A stretch of DNA of 51,013 nt from Bacteroidales bacterium (GCA_004552385.1 SFOL01000002.1:1-51013); one strand, 5' to 3'. Counted from the stretch's first letter, positions 34,915 to 46,080 are shown. Program-made: numbers and translations. Notes: generated from the letters alone by a model not told the origin.

Positions 34915-36029
34915 TTTTCGATTTCGTTTGTGGCCCCGGGTTCCGCAGTCGCGCCGCCGCCGGCGTCATCAGTGCTCTTTTTCTTGAAATAGCCGTTCAC
35001 CCAGCGCGGCAGCAGTATCACGCCTATTATGAGGTAGGGGTAGTAGCTTATTAGCCTCCAGCAGAAGGCCAATGCTATCGCGCCGACGGGAATGTAGTCG
35101 GCAAGGAACTCATGGAACACGTATTCCGCGAAGCCCGCTCCGCCCGGCGTGGGGCTCACGAGCATCATTATCCACATCGCCAGTTGTTTGCCGAACACGG
35201 CAAGGTGGTCGCCCCATCCTAAATGCCCCATACCGAAGAACGCCAGGATGAGGGCGTTGACGACCCAGTAGCGGCTCGTCCAGCTTACAGCCGTCGAGAG
35301 GAACGCGGCGCACCACCGTCTGGCGGGCCAATGGCGGAAATATTGGGCCGTGGAGACTATGTCGTCACCGACCCCGCTCATGCTGTCGCGCCAGCGGCGC
35401 AAGATGGGAAGGCGGAATATGAGCAGCAGCAGGCGCTTGAGACCCTGAGGGTTGATGAACAGTCCGTAGCTGAGGGCGAGTATGTAGGCCAGCTTGATCC
35501 CGTAGCCAACCCACGCCACGCCCGCCAATTTGTGGGCGAGGCTGTCCTCAAGCCCGAATATGTTCGAGTAGCCTATCAGCCACACCGCCAGAGGAAAGAA
35601 TATGGCGAAGTACAGTTCGTCAAGAAATGACGTTATCATCACGATGCCCGTCGAGCGACCCGCCGATATGCCCTCGCGGTTGATGAAGAAGAGCGCCACG
35701 CTCGTCCCGCCCACCGCCGACGGCGTCACAGCCGACGAGAACTCCCAAAGCATGATGATGCGGAAAGCTGCGAACCAGCCGAGCTCGCCGTCGCTCAATA
35801 TCCTGATCCTCGCCATGTAGCCTATGTCGCGGCCCATCATGAATATGATGGCGACGGCGAAGAATAGCGCCGACGCCGGCCCGAAGTCGAACGAGTCCAT
35901 AAGCCCCGGCTGGTACTCCCTGGCAAAAAGGAGCGCTGTGGCGCCAAGACCTATGGCTATCGGCAATATTATCTTCCAAGACTTCAAGCTTGCCAGAGCT
36001 GCCTCCGGCTTCTGATTTCCTCCCGCCAT
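34911..36029 (-). CDS. Lysylphosphatidylglycerol synthase TM-region (UPF0104) family membrane protein
   Basis: A 372-residue polytopic membrane protein of the flippase-like UPF0104/LPG_synthase_TM group. Eight or so hydrophobic segments can be seen, beginning IILPIAIGLGATALLF. The family core motif is in LWEFSSAVTPSAVGGTSVALFF, and a second one is in SPTPGGAGFAEYVFHEFL. The C-terminus is charged (KKKSTDDAGGG and onward). Members without the aminoacyltransferase domain are thought to move lipids across the membrane. The partner genes here, lpxK and PBP1A, fit a lipid or envelope role. The gene is 51 bases after PBP1A and overlaps lpxK. Confidence 0.85.
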   Translation of the reverse strand: MAGGNQKPEAALASLKSWKIILPIAIGLGATALLFAREYQPGLMDSFDFGPASALFFAVAIIFMMGRDIGYMARIRILSDGELGWFAAFRIIMLWEFSSAVTPSAVGGTSVALFFINREGISAGRSTGIVMITSFLDELYFAIFFPLAVWLIGYSNIFGLEDSLAHKLAGVAWVGYGIKLAYILALSYGLFINPQGLKRLLLLIFRLPILRRWRDSMSGVGDDIVSTAQYFRHWPARRWCAAFLSTAVSWTSRYWVVNALILAFFGMGHLGWGDHLAVFGKQLAMWIMMLVSPTPGGAGFAEYVFHEFLADYIPVGAIALAFCWRLISYYPYLIIGVILLPRWVNGYFKKKSTDDAGGGATAEPGATNEIEK

Positions 36030-36080
36030 TTCTATCGTCCATTTCTGCCCGCGGGTCGCCCCGCAAGCCTGCTTGCAACG

Positions 36081-38486
36081 CTAAAAGTTGAAGATGTTGC
36101 TCTCCTCGCAGTCGCCGCCATACAGGGTCTCGCCGCCGACTTCCGCCGAACTGCCGCTTCCGTCGGCGTTGACGCCCTTGTCCGGGCAGTCGAGCGAGAA
36201 GTTTATGTATTTGGGCTGCTCGAACCTGTCGTCGGGTGTCACGCCGGTGATGTTGGCGTCGCCGAACACTTTCAGAATGAACGTCCCGAACACCGGTATG
36301 GCCATGTTTGAGGCCTGGCCTATGCTCATGCTGTTGAAGTGTATGCCGCGCTCCTCGCCGCCTACCCATACGCCGGCCACCAGGTTCGGCATCACCGCCA
36401 TGAACCATCCGTCGCTATGGTTCTGGGTCGTGCCGGTCTTGCCGCCCATCTGGCACGTCAGCTTGTATTTCGGGCCCCTCAGTCTCCTGGCTGAGCCCTG
36501 GTTCACGACGCCCTCCAGCAGAGACACCATCATGAAGGCCGTCTGCTCGTCTATCACCTCGCGCTCCCTCTTGCCGAAGCGCGATATCACGTTGCCATAC
36601 TTGTCGCGTATCTCCGTCACGTAGAGCGGATCCACGTGCACGCCCTTGTTTATGAACGTGCCATACGCGCCCACCATCTCGGACAGCTTCATGTCGCTCG
36701 TGCCGAGGAACATGCTCGGCACGGGGTCTATGGGGCTCTCCACGCCCAGCGCGTGAATCAGGTTCGCCACCTGCTCAGGCGACGTCTGTTTCATGGCCCA
36801 TCCCGTCACGTTGTTGTTCGAGTTGGCCAGACCCCACTTGAGGCTGACCATCTCGCCCAGCCTGTCGTTGCCCGCGTTGCGGGGGGTCCACGTGGCCGTC
36901 GTGCCGCCCTCGGCGGGCACTGTGAATGTCTGAGGCGAGTTCGGCACGAGGTCGCACGGCGTGTGGCCGTCGCGGAATATGGTGGCGTATACGAAGGGCT
37001 TGATGGTTGACCCCACCTGGCGGCGGCCCTTGGTGGCCATGTCATATTGGAAATATCTGAAGTTGGGGCCGCCTACGTAGGCTTTCACGTAGCCCGTGTG
37101 GGGGTCCATGGCCATGAACGAGCAGCGCAGGAAGTGCTTGTGGTAGATCACTGAGTCGTACGGGCTCATGACGGTGTCGTGCTCCAGACCTTCCGAGTCC
37201 CAGTCGAACACGCGGGTCTCCACCGGCTCGCGCATCACCTTCATTATCTCGCCTTCGCTCTTGCCGCGGCTTCTCAGCTCCTGCCACCTCTCTGAGTCGC
37301 GGAGGCTCTTCTTGACCATGGCGTCAAACTGCTCTTGCGTTATGTCATTGCTGTATGGGGCGAACTTCGCCCCCTTTTTTCCTTTAAAGAACAGGGGCTG
37401 AAGGTTGTGCCCTACGTGCTCCGTCACGGCGTCTTCCGCATACGCCTGCATGCGGCTGTCGATGGTGGTGTATATCCTAAGTCCGTCGCGGTAGATGTCA
37501 TACAGGCCGCCGTCGGCTTTCGGGTTCTTGTCTATCCAGCCGTAGAGGGGGTTATTGACCCACTGGATGCTGTCATCGATGAAGTCCTGCTGCTGCCACG
37601 AGGCGTAGTTGCGCCTTTCGGGCTTGTGGGCTTTCAGCTGCATCCTTATGAACTCGCGGAAGTAGGGCGCGGTGCCGTCCTTGTGGTCCTCCCTGTGGAA
37701 TTTGCTCAGGTTCAGGGGCAAAGCCTTGAGCGAGTCGCACTGGCTGTTCGAGAGGTCGTGCTGCTTGAGCATCTGGCCCAGCACCGTGTTGCGCCTTTGG
37801 CGTGTCTTCTCCGGTCGGCGGATGGGGTTGAAGAGGGCGGGGTTCTTCAGCATCCCCACCAGGACGGCGGCCTCCTCCACCTTCAGGTCTTTGGCCTTGC
37901 AACCGAAGAATGTGTAGGCTGCGCTCTCTATCCCGTACGCGTCGTATATATAGCCCGCCTTGTTGAAGTACATGGCTATGATCTCCTCCTTCGTGTACGA
38001 GCGCTCCAGCTTCACGGCTATCACCCACTCGTTCAGCTTCTGCACGAGCCTCTCGCCCATTCCGCTTGCGGGGGCGTGATACAGCATCTTGGCCAGCTGC
38101 TGCGTTATGGTGCTGCCGCCGCCCGAGCTTGCGCTGCCGCCCAGCACCGTCTTGAACAAGACGCGGAACAGGCCGCGCACGTCTATGCCCGAGTGGCTGT
38201 AAAACCTCTCGTCCTCCGTGTCCACCAGTGCCTTGACAAGGAATGGCGACAGGTCCTCGTAGTCGGCGAAGCTGCGGTTCTCAACGTAGAAACGGCCTAT
38301 TGGCTTGCCGTCGGCCGAGATGACCTCGGTGGCGATGCTGCTCTTCGGGTTCTCCAACTCCTCGAAACTCGGGATGTGGCCTATGACGCCCGCCGACAGC
38401 AGCGTGAAGAATACCACCACGCCGAGGACGCACACGCCGTAGATGATCCAAAAACCAGCCACGTATCGCTTGTACTCTGATTTCAT
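36081..38486 (-). CDS. Penicillin-binding protein 1A, bifunctional transglycosylase/transpeptidase
   Basis: An 801-residue class A PBP that polymerises and crosslinks peptidoglycan. A basic N-terminus and one membrane helix (residues about 9-31) are followed by the GT51 domain with EDERFYSHSGID (E91) and GGSTITQQLAKMLYH. The transpeptidase domain has STIK (S493, K496 in GRRQVGSTIKPFVY), SNN-type WGLANSNNNVTGWA and KTGTT. The ATG at 38486 is chosen. An in-frame GTG at 38519 adds 11 charged residues and is less likely. The stretch before the stop is Gly/Ser-rich. A consensus promoter lies 43 bases upstream. It is the first gene of the seven-gene minus-strand series. Confidence 0.93.
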   Translation of the reverse strand: MKSEYKRYVAGFWIIYGVCVLGVVVFFTLLSAGVIGHIPSFEELENPKSSIATEVISADGKPIGRFYVENRSFADYEDLSPFLVKALVDTEDERFYSHSGIDVRGLFRVLFKTVLGGSASSGGGSTITQQLAKMLYHAPASGMGERLVQKLNEWVIAVKLERSYTKEEIIAMYFNKAGYIYDAYGIESAAYTFFGCKAKDLKVEEAAVLVGMLKNPALFNPIRRPEKTRQRRNTVLGQMLKQHDLSNSQCDSLKALPLNLSKFHREDHKDGTAPYFREFIRMQLKAHKPERRNYASWQQQDFIDDSIQWVNNPLYGWIDKNPKADGGLYDIYRDGLRIYTTIDSRMQAYAEDAVTEHVGHNLQPLFFKGKKGAKFAPYSNDITQEQFDAMVKKSLRDSERWQELRSRGKSEGEIMKVMREPVETRVFDWDSEGLEHDTVMSPYDSVIYHKHFLRCSFMAMDPHTGYVKAYVGGPNFRYFQYDMATKGRRQVGSTIKPFVYATIFRDGHTPCDLVPNSPQTFTVPAEGGTTATWTPRNAGNDRLGEMVSLKWGLANSNNNVTGWAMKQTSPEQVANLIHALGVESPIDPVPSMFLGTSDMKLSEMVGAYGTFINKGVHVDPLYVTEIRDKYGNVISRFGKREREVIDEQTAFMMVSLLEGVVNQGSARRLRGPKYKLTCQMGGKTGTTQNHSDGWFMAVMPNLVAGVWVGGEERGIHFNSMSIGQASNMAIPVFGTFILKVFGDANITGVTPDDRFEQPKYINFSLDCPDKGVNADGSGSSAEVGGETLYGGDCEESNIFNF

Positions 38487-38528
38487 TCTCGCTCTATGTT
38501 TTCGTTGTTCTTTGCCCACTTAGGCACG

Positions 38529-38559
38529 TAAATTTAGCAACACTTCGCCGCTTTACAAA
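38529..38559 (-). promoter_or_regulatory. Promoter of the PBP1A-lpxK-DUF4954 operon
   Basis: On the minus strand TTTG (38559-38556) is followed by exactly 19 bases and TAAATTTA (38536-38529), one base from the -7 consensus. It lies back to back with the glmS control region. Confidence 0.6.
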
Positions 38560-38678
38560 AAAATACGACGGGCCATGAGGCCTTTACCCTTTTTTGCCTT
38601 TTTTCTTCGTACCTTTACGCCTCGTTACGCCCCGCCACGCGCGGCGGCGCTCACATCTCATCTGTACGATACGCCCAT

Positions 38679-40517
<1,839 letters not shown>

Positions 40518-40644
40518 ATACCCTGTTTTTGTTTGATATAAATAACGCATATATTCGCGCTACGGCGTTAAGGACGCGTCCGAGCCGTCTTATTGGGCGG
40601 GAGCGGCATGTAGCCGTCGCCAAGCACCATTCAATCATATTATC

Positions 40645-41028
40645 ATGGAGTCTACACGTCAAAAAAAAATATCACGCCTCCTCCAGAAGGAGACGGCCGA
40701 GATGTTCCAGCGCGAACTCAAGGAGCTGCTTCTCGGAGCCATGCTGTCAGTGACCAACGCGAGGGTCTCGTCAGACCTGTCCGTGGCCAAGTTTTACCTC
40801 TCCATATTCCCCGATGCCAAGGCGCAGGAGGTCCTGGACAACATCAACAACGCAAAGGTCAAGGTCCGCTTCGCCCTCGGAAAGAGGGTGGGCAAGCAGC
40901 TGCGAATTATACCGGAGCTGACCTTCTTCCTCGACGACAGCCTCAACTACCTTGAGAACATCGACCGTCTCCTTGACGAGGAGCGGAAGGTGATAGACGC
41001 CGCTCCTCATAACGAAACGGAGGAGTAA
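40645..41028 (+). CDS. rbfA: Ribosome-binding factor A
   Basis: A 127-residue KH-domain factor that helps mature the 30S subunit and 16S rRNA 5' end. TRQKKISRLLQKETAEMF is the typical basic N-terminal helix, VTNARVSSDLSVAKFYLS is the central strand region, and IPELTFFLDDSLNYLENID is the C-terminal signature. A short acidic tail follows. It is 127 bases after glmS and 54 bases before the methyltransferase gene. Confidence 0.93.
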   Translation: MESTRQKKISRLLQKETAEMFQRELKELLLGAMLSVTNARVSSDLSVAKFYLSIFPDAKAQEVLDNINNAKVKVRFALGKRVGKQLRIIPELTFFLDDSLNYLENIDRLLDEERKVIDAAPHNETEE

Positions 41029-41082
41029 CGCAGCCCCGACGCGCGCAGACCTGCCTCCAAAAGCCTTTCATCCCCTTTCTCC

Positions 41083-41910
41083 ATGCACTACGACCCCATC
41101 AAGCGCACACTCGGGTCTTTTTTCAACCAGACCCCGTGGCTGCGTATCATTTTCTATAAGTTGCTCGACCTCCTTCTGCTCCGCTCTTGGCACATTCGCC
41201 GCGCCCTCGGGCAGTGGAACGCCGACCGGGGCAACCTCCCAGCCGACATTCTCGATGCCGGCAGCGGCTTCGGCCAATACTCCCACAGGCTCGCCATGAT
41301 CAACAATGGCAACCGCGTGACCGGGGTTGACGTCAAGGCCGAGCAGATCGCCGATTGCAACGAATTCTTCGTGAAGCTCGGGATGGGGAACAGGGTTCAC
41401 TTCGAGGTGGCCGACCTGACGACTTTCGTCCGCCCAGGGTCTTATGACCTCATCCTCTCGGTCGATGTCATGGAGCATATCCTGCAAGACGAGCAGGTCT
41501 TCGCCAACTTCAACAAGAGTCTGCGGCCAGGCGGCACGCTGCTCATCTCCACGCCGTCTGACAAAGGCGGCTCGGACGCCGACAGCCACGACTCCGACCC
41601 CGGACATCCGCACGGCTTCATCGACGAGCATGTCCGCGACGGATACAACATCAAGGACATCGAGGACAAGCTCCGCCGCGCCGGCTTCTCGCAGGTCGAC
41701 GCCGCCTACTCCTATGGCCGCCCCGGCCACGTGTCGTGGATCCTTTCGATGAAGTGGCCCATATCCATGCTCGGAGCGTCGAAGATCTTCTTCCTGATCC
41801 TCCCGTTCTATTATCTGCTCACTTTCCCATTCTGCCTTATCCTCAATCTGGCCGACCTCAATGGCCGACACGCCACCGGCACCGGCCTTATTGTCAAAGC
41901 ACGCAAGTAG
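41083..41910 (+). CDS. Class I SAM-dependent methyltransferase with C-terminal membrane segment
   Basis: A 275-residue methyltransferase. Motif I is ILDAGSGFGQYS (56-67), the acidic residue is in VTGVDVKAEQ, and the post-motif region reads YDLILSVDVMEHILQDEQ and KSLRPGGTLLISTPS. Residues about 232-262 (SKIFFLILPFYYLLTFPFCL) form one or two hydrophobic helices, so it is probably membrane-bound. It lies between rbfA and the LolC/E-like permease (21 bases to the latter). The substrate is unknown; lipids or quinones are possible because of the membrane segment. Confidence 0.8.
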   Translation: MHYDPIKRTLGSFFNQTPWLRIIFYKLLDLLLLRSWHIRRALGQWNADRGNLPADILDAGSGFGQYSHRLAMINNGNRVTGVDVKAEQIADCNEFFVKLGMGNRVHFEVADLTTFVRPGSYDLILSVDVMEHILQDEQVFANFNKSLRPGGTLLISTPSDKGGSDADSHDSDPGHPHGFIDEHVRDGYNIKDIEDKLRRAGFSQVDAAYSYGRPGHVSWILSMKWPISMLGASKIFFLILPFYYLLTFPFCLILNLADLNGRHATGTGLIVKARK

Positions 41911-41931
41911 CCCTCCTCACGCTCCACGCGC

Positions 41932-43146
41932 ATGTCTTGCGAGTCGCTCATCTCACGCCGTTACCTTTTTGCTCATAAGAGCCAGAACGCCATCAACATC
42001 ATCTCGGCCATCTCGGCCATAGGTGTGCTGGTGGCCACGGCCGCCATCATTATTGTCCTCTCGGTCTTCAACGGGCTCAACGGCCTCGTGGCCAAGCTAT
42101 TTGGCAATTTCGACCCCGACATCCGCATCATGGCCGCCGAGGGCAAGTGTTTCGCGGCCGACTCCGCATTCAGGGCGGCCATGCTTGCCGTGCCCGGCGT
42201 GGAGGCGTGGGCCGAGGTGGTGGAGGATAACGCGCTGGTCCGTTACGGAAAGCGTCAGATGCCCGCCACCGTAATGGGCGTGGCCGACAATTATGGGCAG
42301 GTCACCAGCATAGACTCCATAATGGTTGAGGGCGCTTTCCGGCCCGGGGAGTGCGCCGTCGGCGCCATACTGGCCGATCAGCTCGGCGTCTCGTCGTCCG
42401 TCTTCGTCCCGTCGGTCGTGTTCTACGCCCCGAAGCGTTTCGGCAAGGTCAACATAGCAAACCCGCAGAGCTCTTTCGTCGAGCGCGTCGGCAGGGTGTG
42501 CGGCACTTTCATGGTGCAGCAGAACGACTACGACGCCAGCTACATCCTCACGGGCGTCGACCTCGCGCGTGGCCTTCTCGGCTATGGGGACGATGAGGTC
42601 ACCTCGGTCTCGGTGCGAGTGGCCGACGGGGTCAGGGCCTCTGGCGTCGTCAAAGACCTGGAGGACGAGCTTGGCTCATCTTTCCTGGTGAAAGACAAGT
42701 GGATGCAGCACGAGAGCTTCTTCAAGATGATGGAGGTGGAGAAGCTCATGGCTTTCGCCATACTCCTCTTCATCGCCCTCATCGCAGCCTTCAACATCAT
42801 CGGCTCCATGTCAATGCTCATTTTTGAGAAGAAGGAGAGCATCGAGACGCTGCGCTCCATGGGCGCCGACAGGCGTTTTGTAACCCGCATTTTCCTTTTC
42901 GAGGGGTGGATGCTCTCCGTGGGCGGAGCCTTGCTTGGCCTTGTGGTCGGCATCCTCATGGTCTTGGCGCAAGAGAAGTGGGGCGTCGTCGGCTTCGGCG
43001 GCGACGACTCATACATTATCGATTCCTACCCGGTCGAGCTCTTGTGGGGCGACGTGGCGGCCGTTTTCGTGGCCGTCATACTCATCGCGGCGCTTGCGGC
43101 ATGGTACCCCGTGAGCTCCATCGTTGGCAAATATTACAAGGAGTAG
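41932..43146 (+). CDS. LolC/LolE-type ABC transporter permease (FtsX-like)
   Basis: A 404-residue permease in the MacB/LolCE topology: one N-terminal helix (IISAISAIGVLVATAAIIIV), a large periplasmic domain of about 230 residues, and three C-terminal helices within the FtsX domain. That last part reads MVEVEKLMAFAILLFIAL-like at 265-290, then FEKKESIETLRSMGADRRFV (the coupling helix) and MLSVGGALLGLVVGILMV. Such permeases release outer-membrane lipoproteins to LolA. Bacteroidota usually encode a single LolC/E type protein. The ATPase LolD is not beside it. The opening SRRYLFAHKSQNAINIISAI matches homologues. Confidence 0.88.
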   Translation: MSCESLISRRYLFAHKSQNAINIISAISAIGVLVATAAIIIVLSVFNGLNGLVAKLFGNFDPDIRIMAAEGKCFAADSAFRAAMLAVPGVEAWAEVVEDNALVRYGKRQMPATVMGVADNYGQVTSIDSIMVEGAFRPGECAVGAILADQLGVSSSVFVPSVVFYAPKRFGKVNIANPQSSFVERVGRVCGTFMVQQNDYDASYILTGVDLARGLLGYGDDEVTSVSVRVADGVRASGVVKDLEDELGSSFLVKDKWMQHESFFKMMEVEKLMAFAILLFIALIAAFNIIGSMSMLIFEKKESIETLRSMGADRRFVTRIFLFEGWMLSVGGALLGLVVGILMVLAQEKWGVVGFGGDDSYIIDSYPVELLWGDVAAVFVAVILIAALAAWYPVSSIVGKYYKE

Positions 43147-43331
43147 ATGGCGGGCACCCTCCACTCAGCTTCTTTCCCCCCCTCCCTTCCCCTCCGAATC
43201 CTTCCCCGAACTTGCTTGAGTTTTCCCCGCTTTTCGCCCCGCCTGTCAGCGTTAGCCGGCGGCGGCCGGAACTCTCGCCGAGCATCACGTCGCCCAGCTG
43301 TTCTTAAAATATTGCCAAAACGCGTTTTAAA

Positions 43332-43362
43332 TTGACAATTGGCCATATTTTCCTTACTTTCG
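43332..43362 (+). promoter_or_regulatory. Promoter of purH
   Basis: TTG (43332-43334) within TTGACA, 20 bases, then TACTTTCG (43355-43362), one base from TAnnTTTG. It ends 22 bases before the purH ATG. The preceding 180 bases after the permease gene hold nothing recognisable. Confidence 0.55.
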
Positions 43363-43384
43363 CGTAAAGTACTAAATATCGGTC

Positions 43385-44908
43385 ATGTCGAACTCGAAGA
43401 AAATAAAGTCAGCTCTCATCTCGGTCTTCCATAAGGACGGCCTCGACGAGATTGTCAAGTCGCTGGGCAAGCTCGGCGTCAAGATTTACTCCACTGGTGG
43501 AACCCAGAAGTTTGTCGAGAGCCTCGGGGTGCCTGTCACCGCCGTTGAGGATGTCACGGGCTACCCCTCCATCCTTGGCGGACGTGTCAAGACCCTTCAT
43601 CCGGGCGTCTTTGGCGGCATCTTGGCCCGCCGAGACAACGCACAAGATGTTGAGCAACTTAAAACTTTCAAGATCAACGAGATCGACCTCGTCATTGTTG
43701 ACCTCTATCCTTTTGAGGACACTGTGGCGAGCGGAGCCGACCACCAGTCTATCATTGAGAAGATTGACATAGGCGGCATATCGCTCATCCGTGCGGCAGC
43801 CAAGAACTACAAAGACGTCGTCATCGTGGCGTCGAAGGCTCAATACGCCCAGCTCGCCGAGCTTCTCAACACTAAGGGCGGCGAGACTGACGAGGAGGAT
43901 CGTTACGACCTCGCACGTCAGGCGTTCGGGGTCTCCAGCCACTACGACTCGGCCATTTTCGGCTACTTCGACCGCGAGAAGGAGGACGGCCTCCGAGTAG
44001 CCGCCGACGGGAAGATGCACCTCCGCTATGCGGAGAACCCTCACCAGAAAGGCGCTTTCTATGGCGACTTCGACAAGATGTTCACCCAGCTGCACGGCAA
44101 GGAGATTTCTTACAACAACCTCCTCGACATTGACGCCGCGGTGGGCCTCATAAACGACTTCTCAGACACCACGGTCGCCATCCTCAAGCACAACAACGCT
44201 TGCGGCGTGGCGGTGCGCCCCACGCTCCTCCAGGCTTGGCAGGACGCTCTGGCGGGCGACCCCGAGAGCGCGTTCGGTGGCATAGTCATAACCAACAGGA
44301 CGGTCGACAAGGCCACGGCCGACGAGATGAACAAGATCTTCTTCGAGGTCGTCATCGCACCCGCCTATGACGCCGACGCCCTTGAGGTGCTCCAGTCGAA
44401 GAAAAACCGCATCATACTCGTACAAAAAGACAACAATCTCTCCGACAAGACCGTCCGCTCGTGCCTCAACGGTTATCTCGTTCAGGAGCGCGACAACAAG
44501 GTCGAGACCCCCGATACGCTCGAGAACAAGGGTGCCCGCGAGGCCACACCGGCTGAGATCGACGATATGATATTCGCGCAGATTATCGTAAAGCACACCA
44601 AGAGCAACGCCATAGTTCTCGCCAAGAACAAGCAACTCCTCGGAAGCGGCATGGGGCAGACCAGCCGCGTCAACAGCCTCCGCCAGGCCATAGAGAAGGC
44701 GCACCACTTCAATCTCGACCTCCACGGGGCGGTCATGGGTTCTGACGCCTTCTTCCCCTTTGGAGACTCCGTCGAGATAGCGCACGCCGAGGGCATCACG
44801 GCTGTCATCGAGCCGGGCGGCTCCATCCGTGACAACGAGACGGTCGACTTCTGCAAGGCGCACGACATGGCCCTCGTCTTCTCGGGCGTGCGCCACTTCA
44901 AGCACTAA
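43385..44908 (+). CDS. purH: Bifunctional AICAR formyltransferase/IMP cyclohydrolase
   Basis: A 507-residue enzyme that carries out the last two steps of IMP synthesis. The N-terminal cyclohydrolase (MGS-like) domain has SVFHKDGLDEIV, KIYSTGGTQKFVESLGVP, GRVKTLHPGVFGGILARR and DLYPFEDTVASG. The C-terminal transformylase domain has LRYAENPHQKGAFYG, LDIDAAVGLINDF, ILKHNNACGVAV (catalytic Lys-His) and GSGMGQTSRVNSLRQAI followed by GSDAFFPFGDSVEIA. It ends in FSGVRHFKH. It is a single gene with its own promoter and terminator. Confidence 0.97.
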   Translation: MSNSKKIKSALISVFHKDGLDEIVKSLGKLGVKIYSTGGTQKFVESLGVPVTAVEDVTGYPSILGGRVKTLHPGVFGGILARRDNAQDVEQLKTFKINEIDLVIVDLYPFEDTVASGADHQSIIEKIDIGGISLIRAAAKNYKDVVIVASKAQYAQLAELLNTKGGETDEEDRYDLARQAFGVSSHYDSAIFGYFDREKEDGLRVAADGKMHLRYAENPHQKGAFYGDFDKMFTQLHGKEISYNNLLDIDAAVGLINDFSDTTVAILKHNNACGVAVRPTLLQAWQDALAGDPESAFGGIVITNRTVDKATADEMNKIFFEVVIAPAYDADALEVLQSKKNRIILVQKDNNLSDKTVRSCLNGYLVQERDNKVETPDTLENKGAREATPAEIDDMIFAQIIVKHTKSNAIVLAKNKQLLGSGMGQTSRVNSLRQAIEKAHHFNLDLHGAVMGSDAFFPFGDSVEIAHAEGITAVIEPGGSIRDNETVDFCKAHDMALVFSGVRHFKH

Positions 44909-44921
44909 CAGCCAATTATCA

Positions 44922-44958
44922 CCCCGCCGCGGATCTCGCGAACTGCGGCGGGCGTTTT
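44922..44958 (+). terminator. Terminator after purH
   Basis: CCCGCCGC (44923-44930) pairs with GCGGCGGG (44945-44952) around a 14-base loop. CGTTTTAT follows. Confidence 0.7.
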
Positions 44959-44987
44959 ATATTAGCACTAAGCAAAGTTTTTAAGAG

Positions 44988-46010
44988 ATGGGACTTTTCT
45001 CATTCCTCTCGCAAGAGTTGGCGATGGACCTCGGCACTGCCAACACCATCATCATCCACGATGATAAAATCGTGGTCGATGAGCCCTCCATCGTAGCGCT
45101 CGACAAACATACCGACCGCACCATAGCCATCGGTATGAAGGCGCGGCAGATGCACGGCAAGACGCATGACAACATCTACACCATCAGGCCTTTGCGCGAT
45201 GGAGTCATTGCTGACTTCAACGCCGCCGAGAAGATGATACGAGGCATGATCAAGCTGCTCCCGCAGCCCAAGTTCTTCACGCCTTCGCTCACCATGGTCA
45301 TCGGCGTGCCGTCAGGCTCTACCGAGGTTGAGCTGCGTGCCGTCCGCGACTCCGCCGAGCACGCCGGCGGGCGCGAGATATACCTTATCTACGAGCCTAT
45401 GGCGGCCGCCCTCGGCATCGGTATTGACGTTGAGGCCCCGCAGGGCAACATGGTCGTCGACATCGGCGGCGGTACCACCGAAATCGCGGTCATTTCGCTC
45501 GGCGGCATCGTCACGAACAGCAGCATCCGAATCGCCGGAGACGAGCTGACTTTCGACATCCAAGAGTATATGCGCCGACAGCACAACATGAAGGTCGGTG
45601 AACCCACGGCTGAGCAGATTAAAATCCGCGTCGGCTCGGCCTTGCCCGATCTCGTCAATGCGCCCGACGACTTCGTGGTCCAAGGCCCGAACCTCATGAC
45701 GGCACTCCCGCTCGAAGTCCCCGTCTCATACCAGGAGATTGCTCACGCGCTCGAGAAGAGCGTCTCGAAAATCGAGACGGCCGTCATGTCGGCGCTCGAG
45801 CAGACTCCGCCTGAGCTCTATGCCGACATCGTCAACAACGGAATCTACCTCACTGGCGGCGGAGCCTTGCTGCGAGGCCTCGACAAGAGGCTCACTGACA
45901 AGATCCACATACCTTTCCACGTGGCGGAAAATCCGTTGCACAGCGTCGCAATAGGAACCGGCATTGCTCTTAAGAACAGGCACAGGGGCCTCCCTTACCT
46001 CATCCGATAA
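44988..46010 (+). CDS. mreB: Rod shape-determining protein MreB
   Basis: A 340-residue bacterial actin that organises lateral cell-wall synthesis. The phosphate-1 loop is MDLGTANTIIIHDDKIV, phosphate-2 is VVDIGGGTTEIAVISLGGIV, and the adenosine motif is LTGGGALLRGLDKRL. RPLRDGVIADFNAAEKMIRG and GVPSGSTEVELRAVRDSAEHAG are MreB signatures. The N-terminus GLFSFLSQELA is a short amphipathic membrane-binding start. It leads the mreBCD-mrdA-rodA cluster, but a long hairpin separates it from mreC. Confidence 0.97.
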   Translation: MGLFSFLSQELAMDLGTANTIIIHDDKIVVDEPSIVALDKHTDRTIAIGMKARQMHGKTHDNIYTIRPLRDGVIADFNAAEKMIRGMIKLLPQPKFFTPSLTMVIGVPSGSTEVELRAVRDSAEHAGGREIYLIYEPMAAALGIGIDVEAPQGNMVVDIGGGTTEIAVISLGGIVTNSSIRIAGDELTFDIQEYMRRQHNMKVGEPTAEQIKIRVGSALPDLVNAPDDFVVQGPNLMTALPLEVPVSYQEIAHALEKSVSKIETAVMSALEQTPPELYADIVNNGIYLTGGGALLRGLDKRLTDKIHIPFHVAENPLHSVAIGTGIALKNRHRGLPYLIR

Positions 46011-46026
46011 GTGATTAATGTAATTT

Positions 46027-46080
46027 GCACGATTCACAATCTCAGGCCCTCTGCCTGCGGTTGTGAGTTGTGCATTTTCT
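46027..46080 (+). terminator. Long hairpin with T-rich tail between mreB and mreC
   Basis: A 15-base-pair stem, GCACGATTCACAATC (46027-46041) with GGTTGTGAGTTGTGC (46059-46073), has no mismatch but three wobble pairs. An inner CAGG/CCTG pair extends it. ATTTTCTTTCTC follows. It should end or attenuate mreB transcripts so that MreB is made in excess over MreC, MreD, PBP2 and RodA. Confidence 0.65.

Noticed and set aside
38520..38678. glmS ribozyme or other riboswitch upstream of glmS
   Set aside because: The 159-base gap is T/C-rich with promoter-like boxes only. The ribozyme core is not present, and none is expected in this phylum.
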